From: Pyropia yezoensis
Lineage: Eukaryota; Rhodophyta; Bangiophyceae; Bangiales; Bangiaceae
Assembly: GCA_009829735.1 (NCBI GenBank)
Contig: CM020619.1
Span: 11,088,375 to 11,152,374 of the forward strand
DNA: 64,000 nt
Direction: 5' to 3'
In this document: piece by piece, positions 1 to 9,800 of the stretch
Position numbering within the stretch: the first letter of the stretch is position 1
Layout of the letters: every line of letters begins with the position of its first letter
Notes under the pieces: model-generated
What the model saw: only the letters and a program-made list of their open reading frames with translations
The model's database searches: none
Told to the model about the DNA's origin: nothing
Made by a program: the position numbers and the translations under genes

Positions 1-793
1 GTGCCCGTCACGGGCGGCTCGGCGGCAGAAAATGACGTGGCCGGCGGGTGGCGGCTGCTCGTCAGGGGCGGCGCGACGGTGTCGGTGTTGACGGCGCTGG
101 TGGGCTTTCCCGTGGGGAGGAGCGTTGCCGCGTCGTGGGCGCTGGCAATGCCCTATGACGAAACGGATGTTGGCATGACGGTGACGTCCGCGGCGGGCCG
201 GCGGGTGGCCACCATTGACGGCGCGCCTGCGACGGGGGTAGTGGCGGCCTGGATGGGGGGGGCGCTCGACGCGGCAGCCGCAACGGCCAGTGGCAGCGTC
301 CTTGCCGAAATGTCGGTCCGCCCGCTGGGCGTGCCGCCCGGCGACGGAGGCGGCGGCGGCGGCGGCGGCGACGGCGGCGGCGGAGAGGGCGGCGGCGACG
401 GCAGCGGCGACTGCGGCAGCGGCGGCCCCCGCCCGACGCTGGCGGTGCACGCGGCGGCGCTGGCCCCCCCCTCCAACGGGGACGTGTCGTTCTTCAAGGC
501 CGTGTTGGCGGGAGACCGGCTGTCGGTGCTGACTCCCTGGAGTGCCTCGCTTACGGCCGCGGCCGCCGTGGCGATGCGCGACGCGTGGGCGGCCGCCGCG
601 GCGGACATCCTCGCCGGCCGCCCCTCTGCGGCGGGCCTGCTGCTCTACTGTGGCGGCATGGCCATGTGCGCTCGCGGTCGCGGCGGAGGCGGTGCCGCTG
701 CTCGGCGTGACACTGTTTGGGAAGCAGGGGGGGTGGGGGGGGGGGGGGGGGGCGCATGCCAAACTCGCCAATGGGGTGGTGCTGTTTGGGTGA
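1..793 (+). CDS. FIST-domain protein, 5'-truncated by the window, with a frame change
   Basis: This is the C-terminal part of a FIST_N/FIST_C sensory protein, a family thought to bind small ligands such as amino acids. Frame 1 reads VTGGSAAEND, then GFPVGRSVAASW and VTSAAGRRVATIDGAPATG. These correspond to the family's GG.A.D segment, the PVG.....W strand and the 'EG..V.E.DG.PA' turn. FIST_C follows with GDRLSVLTPW and LLLYCGGMAMC (family pattern: LLFSCAGR). A Gly/Asp-rich low-complexity insert lies at about residues 115-141. From about position 675 the homology continues one frame over (VPLLGVTLFGK, then LANGVVLFG and TGA at 791-793), which matches the usual FIST_C end. The N-terminal ~100 residues lie outside the window, so position 1 is not a start. 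The frame change has no splice signals. It could be an assembly indel or a real lesion. Confidence 0.7.
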
Positions 794-1238
794 GCGCGCC
801 GCGCCTATCGGGGGGGAGAGGGACCATCGTGTAGGGGTGCGCCTGGCCCGCACGCGCCACGCGATGCTTGCGTGCTGTTAGCGGACATTGGAAAAAGCTG
901 CTTTAGAGTACTCGTGCAGTAAAGGTGTATCCCACGTAATAAAACCTCTCGGCACCCCACGGCTTTGGCCGGACACAGGCATGCAGTCATGACCCGATTA
1001 TATGGCACCCTTGCGCTCTTTGTAGCCCCCGTTCCAGCGATGCAGTGCCGTGGCGTCAGCTCACAGACGTCGCCGGCTCGCCGGCGATCGTTCCCCCTTC
1101 CACTGCGATCACTGTGAATTCAAGCCCAAAATCAATGTCGATCGCGTGATTCTGAGGCCGAGCTCGACTACATGCGTTCGGTCGACCGCATGCAGCAGGG
1201 CCCAATTCTGTACTTGACTTGTTTGTGGATGACGTCAC

Positions 1239-1880
1239 TATGGCGTTCTGAGCCCCTGGGACCGTTGGAACCCGGGAGACTGACTTGGGACCCGGCTTGC
1301 AGCGTAAGGTGGAACCACGCGCTGGCCGAGGATCCCTGTATCGGTGGCCCGGGGCAGTGGCGACACGCCCGGTGCCCTGATTGGTCACCCGGAGCGGTGG
1401 ACTTGCCGGGTTGGGGCATACTGACCATCGGGTTATTTGTTTCATTTTTCGCATTTGTTTTCCTAGCGTGATTTCGTGTCTTTCCCCTTTTTCCCACTGG
1501 GTTTTTTTGGGGGGATTGACATTTGTGTGTGGGGGGATTTCGCTTGCTTTTCGTGTGTTGGCCCGGTGAGCGGCCGGTGCCTTGCTGGCACTTGGCTCGC
1601 TGGGGGCGCCCTCTGGGGGCCTCGCTCAGGGCCCCTGGAGGGGCCAGGGGGGGAGGTGGAGCGGTGCTCCGGGGTTCTCCCCGGGGCCATCTTGTAAAAT
1701 CAACAGTGCTTTGGGTTCCTTCTCCCTCGGGCTTTTGTCCTGTTTACCTTTGCCTCGTATCGTGGCGGGCGAGTGGATAAGAAAGGGCTCTTACCTGTTC
1801 CTTCCTGGGCTTCGGATTGTGGTCTCTGTGTGTGTGGTTGTGGTTTCTGGGTCCGGGAATCTGGGTCCCATTACGCTACA
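1239..1880 (+). mobile_element. Solo LTR-like copy A of a dispersed LTR-retrotransposon family
   Basis: This 642 bp block is homologous along its whole length to the reverse complement of 59272-59906. The two share stretches such as TTTTTTGGGGGGATTGACAT, CCATCTTGTAAAATCAACAG and CTCTTACCTGTTC. The ends follow the LTR pattern TGT...ACA, imperfectly at the left end of this copy. It is flanked by the 5 bp direct repeat GTCAC (1234-1238 and 1881-1885), the target-site length of Copia and Gypsy elements. No internal gag-pol region adjoins it, so it looks like a solo LTR. Roughly a quarter of positions differ between the two copies by eye, which suggests an old insertion. Copia versus Gypsy cannot be decided. 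Confidence 0.7.
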
Positions 1881-2125
1881 GTCACGTCTGCTGCCGCGAG
1901 CCGGGGCGACTCCAAGTCAGGGCGGATCCGTGCAGCGGGCCATTTGACTTAGCGGTGACTGTGTCGGACCAGCCCCCCCCCCCTCCACCCCCACCAACCT
2001 TTGCAACCTGTGCCGCCCCCCCCCCTCCACCCTTCCCAACCATAGCCGCCCCTACCCCGACTCCCCCCCTCTGATGGAAGTGGCGCACACAGGGAACACG
2101 TCCGCAAGTAAAAAAGAAAAGCAGG

Positions 2126-2731
2126 TCATTGACTGTCGCCGGTGGACGATGCGCCGTCGTCCATACCCTCCAAGGCGTCCGCCCCCCCCTCCTCAAACAG
2201 CCCTGGCTCGCCTCGCCCAGCCGCCTGGCCGCCCCGCTCTGCCCCTCCGCCGTCACCCATCCCAGCAGCTCCCCCGCCGCCCCGCCCACCGTGCGTGTTG
2301 CCCTGGTCGACCCCACCGGAGCTAGGTTGACCGACCGGGGCCGCTCGCGCCTCAGACGCGGTCCGCTGCTCCCTGAGGGGGCCTGCTCCCCAGGGTACGT
2401 CCGACAGGTGCATGGGGTCCCCCCCCAGAGCCGTGGCGGTGGCTGCTGTTGCTGCGCGAGCGGCAATCTTGATGACCCGCACCGTCTCACGGGACGGGTT
2501 TGGGCAGACCTCCTCTGCCGCGGCCGCCGCGGCCGCGGAGGCCAGATCGCCCACACGCTGCCATTCCAATAGGATCTGGGAAGGGTCCGGGGGGGGGGTT
2601 GGGTCAACTACAACAGAGGCGCAGAGGGTAGCACAAGCACACAAGAGAACAAACTCAAAAACAAACGCGCACAGGGCAATATCCATTGCGAATATACATA
2701 TAATATCCATTGGGAAGAGGAACACCGCCAA
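2126..2731 (-). CDS. Doubtful small ORF with a hydrophobic N-terminus
   Basis: A 201-codon frame begins with a hydrophobic, Cys/Phe-rich stretch (CAFVFEFVLLCACATLCAS) that could be a signal peptide or membrane anchor. It continues into an Ala-rich segment, then a Gly/Ala/Glu-rich tail. I recognise no domain. It lies inside a candidate transposon (984-3179), and the opposite strand and other frames also carry open frames because the DNA is GC-rich. It may not be a gene. Confidence 0.2.
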   Translation of the reverse strand: MAVFLFPMDIICIFAMDIALCAFVFEFVLLCACATLCASVVVDPTPPPDPSQILLEWQRVGDLASAAAAAAAEEVCPNPSRETVRVIKIAARAATAATATALGGDPMHLSDVPWGAGPLREQRTASEARAAPVGQPSSGGVDQGNTHGGRGGGGAAGMGDGGGAERGGQAAGRGEPGLFEEGGADALEGMDDGASSTGDSQ

Positions 2732-3122
2732 AAAGAAAAAAAGCGACGGGAACGGGGTACCTACAAATGGTCGGCGACCCTAGCTCACAACATACAACGG
2801 AAAATAGAAACCACGTGAGGCACGCGACAGATCCCGCGGCATTCACCCCCCAAGCATGTAACCTGTCCCAGCACCGTCGAACGGCGCCCGCGCGTGCGAT
2901 ACAAACGGTAGGAGAAGCACCAGGGTGAGGATGGTGGGGGTGGCCGCTGGGGTCGACGTCGCTGGGGTCGACGACGCTGGGGTCCGACGGCGGGTGCACC
3001 TGTGGCCCCCGATTCCGTGCCCCCTTGCTCTCCTCGTCATTCCATTCCATTCGATTGCACTGTATGCCGAACGATCGCAGAGACTGGCGATCGAGACCTT
3101 GAAGCAGGACGGTCGCGATGCT

Positions 3123-3156
3123 CCCAGTTATATGGCAGGGTGCCATATAACTGGGA
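3123..3156. repeat. 34 bp palindrome
   Basis: CCCAGTTATATGGCA, a short centre and its reverse complement form a nearly perfect hairpin. It abuts the right inverted end of the candidate element ending at 3179. It resembles two transposon ends lying head to head, or a foldback terminal structure. Confidence 0.6.
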
Positions 3157-3182
3157 CGCTTACAACCGGGTCATGACTGTAT

Positions 3183-6100
3183 GACGCAGGCATTGTACAG
3201 AGCAAGTGATTACACCAAACGAAATATTTAACAGCTCATAATCTTCCGAGCAGAAGAGAGAAGACAATGGGAAAACCGATGCTGTCGACGTACTTGGACC
3301 CTTTCGCCCCATCCGTCCGCTTCTCTCTCCCAATGAAACGCAGCCAATTGCATGTGCCGGGATCCTCCCCTCCAGCCGGCGCCTGCTGCGGTGCCGGAGA
3401 GGACGCCCCCCACCGCACTCCCTCCCCCATCCCCTCCCTGCAACGAACCCCCTCTGCGCCGTCCTCCCCACATCCTCACTCCACCCTGCCGCTCGCCCTC
3501 CCCGTCGCCTCCCACGTGATCACTATCCCCGGGGGACCACCGCAACGCGTCACCGGCGCTGGCCGTCTGCCCGCCCGAGCTGCCGGTGCCGCCACCAATG
3601 GCCGGCTGCCCTCACCCTCAGCCACTGCAGACCGCCACCACCGCCACCGACGGCAGCCCTTCCTCTCCCTCCTCCGCTGCCGCGGGCTGCTGTGCCTGCT
3701 TTTTTCTTGCCACCGCCGCCGGCTGCCCCTCCCCCTCTTGCCGCTGCCGTGAGCTGCTGCGCCCGCCACCCCGGCGCCTGCTGCCGCTCCCCTCCCGCCG
3801 CCGCTGCGGGCCGGTGCCGGGGTATTCCCCAAGCCTGTTGTTGTCGGCTGCCGATACCGCGGCGTGGCCGCCGTCCTGTCCTTCGATACTGCTCCACGCC
3901 TTGCGGTTCCCCGCTGCGGTGACGGCGGCCGCCGCGGCGTCCCCCCGATGTGGCATCGACCACCCGCGCTGTGGGTGGCCGCCGCCTCGCAGAGCGCCGG
4001 CGCGGCGACCTGTCGCTGAACTCTGAGGGGACCGTCCATGCCATCCCTTGGGTGGCCACCACCCCCTCATCGATAGCGGGTCACGACCTCCGCCCCACCC
4101 GCACCCCTGTACAACCGGACGGCGGGGGAGCGGCGGGTGCAGCAGCACCGATTCCTCTGCCGCGCGGCGGTGCACGCCGCTGCCGCCCGTGGCGGCGGGG
4201 GGGAGTGCTACTCGTCGACGGGGCGGTCGTGGAGGGGTGGCGCGCATCCGCGCGTCGTCAAGCGCTCGCCGCTGTGGCGCACGTGGCGGGCTTGTCGCGT
4301 GTGCGCTCGCCAGGGGGGGCGTCGCCCACTGCCGGCGGCGGAGGAGTGGGGGCGCCGCCGCCGCACGCCTCGGACGGTGGTGGGGTTTGTGCGCCACGGT
4401 GGGCCGGGCGAGAGCGTAGCTGGCCGGCTACGCGGTGGAGCACGCCGCTGCGGCTCTGTGGTGGGGGGGAGAAGAGGGGGAGGGATAGACGCCGGCCGCC
4501 GCTACCGCTGGAGCGGCCCCTGCTGCCTGCTGCCGCTGACGCCGCCGCCGCTGCCGGGGCGGCTGCCGGGGCGGCGGCCGCCGCCGTCAACGCTGGTGCA
4601 GCGCGCCCCCTCTACGGCCGCGCTGTGGGTGGTCGACTGTGTGGCGCGGCTGGTGCTCCTCCCTAGCGACCGCCGGCTGGCGCGATGGCTGTGCGCGACG
4701 CGCGGCGCCATCGCCCTCGAGGGCGACGCGGTATGTGTGGGTAGCGCGCGGCGGTCCCTCTTTCGCCGTAGCGAGCGTTTGTCGCTCGCTGGCTGTGCGC
4801 GGATTCCCCTTCGTCCGCGCCAGCGGTCTGGAACGGGTTCGCTTTGTCATCTTTGCTGCTGGCTCTGTGGTTAATCCTTTCAATGTAGACACAGTGTTTC
4901 CCTACCATGTGTGTGACGGTCAGAAGAAACAGAGTCTATATGAAAGAAGTGCAAGAAAAATAAAGAAGGAAACGAACATGGCTATACATGCCCAAATCAA
5001 ACGCGCAGGATGCGGGATGTGTTCTCCTCAGCATGGTGGGGGACCGAACACAGCGCGAGATACGCGCGGGGTGAAGCACAAGAGTGCTGCGGTTCTGTTG
5101 CTCTGGCGCGCAACGGCGGCCGGTGTCGGCGGGCGTCGCGACCAGGTCGCCACGTGGCACGCGGGGCCCCCGAGCAAGGACTGGGATCGCCGCGCCCGAG
5201 TCTCCAACCCACCCATCACCCGCGGGTCCAGCCGTCAACCCGCAGCGCGGCGCCGCGGCGTGCGGCGCGTGCGCGGTGTGGCGCGGCCCATGGCCTGCGG
5301 GAGCGCAGCGGCCGGCGGGGCGGGCTCGGCTCGCTCCCCCCGTTGCCGCCTGCCGCGTCGGCCGCTCAGCGGTTTTGCCCGAGCCCGCTGGTCTGATCCC
5401 CGCTTCCCCCCACCCCACCCGGCCAGACGCTACGGCGTGGCGACCTGCAGCGGCCGCGGGGCGGAAAACAAGTCGAGGGTGCGGCGATGCGGCGGCGGCG
5501 TGTGCCCCGGGTGGCCGAGTCGGGCTCCCGCCCCGGCGGCGGCTGGGGGGGGGGGGGTGGGTGAGCCCCCCGCCCAATCGGTGGGCGCCGGCCGCCTGGT
5601 GCCCCCCCCTTGTCGGTCCCGCCCCCCTCTGTGGTCCCTCGATGGCCGGTGGCGGGGAGGAAAGTCGTCAAGGAAGTCGTCCCGCGACGCGGCGCCCCCC
5701 CACCACCCCCCCTTTCCGCGCAATGCTCCACACATCCCGGTGGGGGGGGGGGGGGGCGGCGCTGCGTAGGGGGGGGGGCGGGCGCCGACCACCACAGTAC
5801 ATGAGAGCGCACGCTGTGCGGGCGACGGAACCGCTCCCGCCCCCCCCCCCCTCCCCCGGCGCTTCCGGATGTGCGCGCGCCCTCCTCTTCTGCTCGCATC
5901 GACGGCTGTGGGAGTTTGCGGTGTGGCGGTTGGCTGGCGCGCGCGGCCGGCTGCTGTGGGGGGTGCGTGTGTGGCGTGTGAGCGGGGTGGCCAACCGGCG
6001 GTCGCGTGCGTGGGTGGGGGGCGCCTCAGCGGGGGCGTCTGTGCGCGCGGCGCGTCGGCGGGAGGGTGTGGTGGCGGCGGTTGCCGCGGCGGCGGCGGAC

Positions 6101-6824
6101 GTTCTCTTTTTGTCCGTCGCCCCGACCTTGCCCGGCTGTGGCTGTGACGCGCGGCGGGGACGGCTGGCCGGCGTGAGCGCCCTTGTGTGGGGGGTGCGTC
6201 GGTGGGGCGGTTGCGGCGGCCGTCGGCGGCGGCGGCGTGGTTCCGGTGGTCTCCGGCACAGACGCCGCGCCGGTGGGCGTGTCGTGTGTGGCGGCAGGCC
6301 GGCTGGGCGCTGTGCGGGAGCGCACGAGTGCGGGCGGCGTGTCGGCCGGACGCTGCGGCAGCGGCGGGTTGGTGTTTCTCTTCTTGGGGCGTCGGGCGCC
6401 AGTGCGCGGTTGTGGCGTCGCGGCGGCGGCCGCTCGGCGGGTGCGGCGGCGGTGCGGCGGTGCGGCGGTGCGGCGGTGCGGCGGCGGCGCGGCAACGCTG
6501 CTGCAGTCGACGGTGTGGTGTTGGTGTTGCGGGGTGGCGGCGGGGAGGCGGGGTGGCGGCGGCGGGGCGCAAGCGCGTGCGCCTGAGGCGTCCAGACGGC
6601 CTGAGCACCTGTTGTGTGCCCAGGTGGTTCCTGGCGGCTGGCTATTTTACGTGTGCGGTGGGCTGTAGGACGGGTACTGAGGTGTGGCTGGTCACGGTGG
6701 CTGCCGGTCAACGGGGTGGGGCGAGCTACAGGACCGCCACGGTTGGTGACGCGCCTTGCTGACGGGAGTCTTGAAAGGTGGCTCCCGACCACACCACCCC
6801 GGGTGGTGCAGGGCGACAGCGGCC
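3183..6824. other. Intergenic GC-rich low-complexity DNA, no convincing gene
   Basis: Both strands carry several open frames of 100-500 codons, but they are Arg/Pro/Ala/Gly-rich mirrors of each other with no recognisable domain or consistent start. The stretch 4840-5010 is AT-richer and may be a UTR or spacer. Poly-C and poly-G runs occur near 5550, 5745 and 5840. A (GTGCGGCG)n-like tract lies near 6450-6490. The last ~60 bases form the leader of the gene that starts at 6825. Confidence 0.5.
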
Positions 6825-9800
6825 ATGGCGTCGTTTCAGTTCTTCGTGACGTCTGTCTTTTTGCCGCGGGTGCTACCAGCGGCGGCACCCGCCGACCCCT
6901 TTGACGGGGTTTTTGTGCGGGCGGTGGCCAGGACGCTGCGCGCCTCGGCGGGCTCGTCGGCGGCCGCGGCGGGGGCGCATGCGGTTTTTGCACGGTGGGC
7001 GGAGCTGGTGGGCCCGACCCTCAGCGGCGAGGAACTGGGCGCGGCGCTTGCTGCGCTGCGCGTTGGGGATGTGCTGCCCATCTATGCCAAGGCCCAAAAC
7101 GCGGTGGTGACTGTGGAGCGCACCGGGACGGGCGAGGCGGCGGTGGGGGTCTTCCAGGTGTCGGCGTCCAACTCGGAGGTGACGAGCGCAGAGGGCGACC
7201 TGGCCGCCCGCTTCCCCGCTGTAACGGTACGGGTTCCCGCGGAGCGGGTGGCAGGGGAGGGTGGGGAATTTGGGCGCCAGCTGGCGGGTCTGGCCGTCAT
7301 CATCTGCGAAGAGCAGTACCCGGTGGCGACCAAGCGACGGGGTCAGGGGGCGGCGGTCCCCGAACGCCGCGATGTGCCGTCGCCGACGTTTGTCACCGAG
7401 TGGCTGCTCGGGGTGACGGCGGGCTGCCGGGTGCCCGCCTCGGATGGGGTGCAGGTCGTGAAGAAAATTCGCGACACGGTCGGCTGGGCCGACGCCGAGC
7501 TGCCCTGGCGCCGCGCCGGCGAGTGGACGGCAGTCAAGGCCGTGCTGCACGTGTGGTTTGTGGGCCACCTGGGAGCTGTTGCGGGTACCAACGCGTACAA
7601 AGCTGAGATGCTGGCGGTGATGACGGCAGCGCTGGAGCGCGGCAGCACCGACTCGTCGCTGGAGGGCGAGGTGCTGCTGCATATGGCCGCCAAGGTGGCC
7701 CGCCGGGCGGCTAAGCTGCGTGCTCGTCTAGACGCACCCAGCGGCTCCGGCGGTGACGGTGACGGCGGCGCTGGTCTGGCGCATGGCAGCGGCAAGATTG
7801 TATCGGCGCCCACGACAGCCCACTACGAGGCGGTGCTGCAGCGAGCTTCGGCGGCGGTGGTGGCGGCGCGCGCTGTGCTGGACGGTCGTTGGACGACGGC
7901 TGTGGCGGACCATGCGGCGGACGCTGCCGTGGTACTGTGCGCCGACGAGCTACAGTTTTTGGAGGACACGCGCCTGAGCCTCAAGACGGCGGCGCCGCAC
8001 TTGAGTGTCGCTCTGGCCCCGTCGCGCAGCCTGGCGTTCCCTACCGTGGCCACGCCTGTCAGCACCCGCCGGGTGCAGGGCACTCCCCAAGCGCCCTTTT
8101 TTCCGGGCTTTAGCGGCCTGGCCGAGGACGACCAAGCCCAAGCGCTGTGGGACTTCGAGACGTGGGTCACCCACGTGTGCCTGGACCTGGTGCTAGTCAC
8201 TGATGCCACCGTACCCGAAATGTGTGCGATGCTGGTGGACTACCTGCAGGTGGCGACCCCCTTCTACGCCGCTGACCCCGTCGGCCACAGCGCTTTCGTG
8301 TTGACTGCCTACACCCTGGCTGCCACGATGGACGCTGCTGTCTGCACCGCGTACCCCCTACTTAAGGAGCATGCGCCTGGCGTGGACTTGCTTTTTCTCA
8401 CCCAGCTCCTGCTGCCGCACGCGGAACAGCTGCGCCAACTGGCGGCCGTAGAGGCCTACTTTCTCGGTCGCGCCGATGGTGCGTCCAAACCGGCGCTGCT
8501 GGCCACCGCCAAGCCTACGGCTGATTCGTTTGCCGTCCGGTTCGCGCGGCAGAATGCGGGTATGTGGGCCGTGCACGGGCAGATTCTGGTGCAGATCGAG
8601 GCGAACTTGGCAGCCAAGGAAGCCGAGGTGTTGCGTGCCCGTAGGATGCACGAGGACCTACTGGAGCAAGCGGCGACCCTGTCTTGCACGTTCATCACCG
8701 GCAAGAAAGGGCGCAGCAGGCACAGCTATTCGTGCACCAAGTGCTCACTGACGCAGCGTGCCTCGAGAATGCAGGTGACGTTGTATGAAAAGCTGCTCCC
8801 GGACGACACGGTTCAGCAGCTCGCGGTTGTGTATGACCTCTGCGTCCCGCGGGAGCTGTCGCACCTGGCTGACGCCCTCTACGTGTTGCGGCGTGACGTA
8901 TGCGGCAGCAAGCCGACCGATTTTTCCTCGCAGAGCACCTGGTCGGACCACGGCGAACTCTCTCGCTGGGTGAAAGAGAAGGCGGCACTGGTGAAGCTGG
9001 GGAGCGCTACCAAGCCCTTTGGACGATCTCACTACAACAGCGGGCTGCACCCCTCGTCCTCTTTGTCCGACTTTGTCGTTCCGAACGGCTGCAACGCTGT
9101 GTGGTGGTCGCCAGCCAGCAACTCTTACGCCACGCTGGACAAGCACGACGGCCGCTCTGTCGAGATTGGGCTGAAGGTCCCCGACGGGCCGTACCACGCG
9201 TTGCAGGTACGGGTTGGGGGCGGAGTGCAGGGGAGGTGGCGGGGGGAGGTGTGCACGGCGGTGTGCCTCAGTGTACCCAAGTGTCTGAAGCCCCCGGGGT
9301 GTCACTCGGCTGTTCTCCAACCCAGGACTGGATGCGTCTCAGTACGCCTGTTTTTACGGTGTGTGCGCCGCGCTGACCACCGAACCTCTTCTGTTGCGAC
9401 CCCGGCTCTTTTTGTTTTCTCTATTTGTGGCGTTGGCTGGGTTGCTTGGTAATTCTCGCGCAGTGGACGGTCAGTGGCACGACACACAACGCCAACGAGG
9501 TACTGTGCCGGCAGAGCTCGTGCCCGCCCGAGCTGGGCTTGTCCGAGTTCGTTACATTTGGGAGTTTGCGGGCTGGCGGCCACCTGCAGCTGCGGAACAT
9601 CTTGCACGCGATATCGGCCCTCTCCCTCTCCTTTGACACCCCAGCCGTCGGCGTCCTGCTATTCCAGGCGCTGTGGGAAGCCGGCCCCCCTATGGGTTCA
9701 CATGGTGAGTCTTGTGCGGTGTGGCGGCGGGAGGCGCACGCAGACGGTGGTCTCGGGCCGTTTGCGCGCGAGTTGGTAGCCACCGTGTCGGGCTGGCTGA

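Larger units (their letters stand above)
984..3179. mobile_element. Possible Tc1-like element defined by inverted ends, with a nested solo LTR
   Basis: CAGTCATGACCCG at 984-996 (reading right) recurs inverted at 3167-3179 (reading left). The right copy is preceded by TA (3180-3181), the Tc1/mariner target. A second block, TTATATGGCACCCT, follows in both ends: directly in the left copy, and after a 16 bp spacer in the right one. The interior holds a solo LTR (1239-1880), pyrimidine-rich low-complexity DNA and no transposase that I can recognise. The left flank reads TG instead of TA. The pairing of the two ends is inferred from their orientation. They could instead be two unrelated end fragments. 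Confidence 0.4.

Noticed and set aside
5084-6993. 500-codon plus-strand and 441-codon minus-strand frames
   Set aside because: Overlapping mirrored Arg/Pro/Gly-rich frames. Part overlaps the real DUF3638 gene start.
9705-9743. GTGAGT...ACGCAG as a second intron of the DUF3638 gene
   Set aside because: Only 39 bases, a multiple of three, with no stop. It is too short for a typical intron, and retention keeps the frame.
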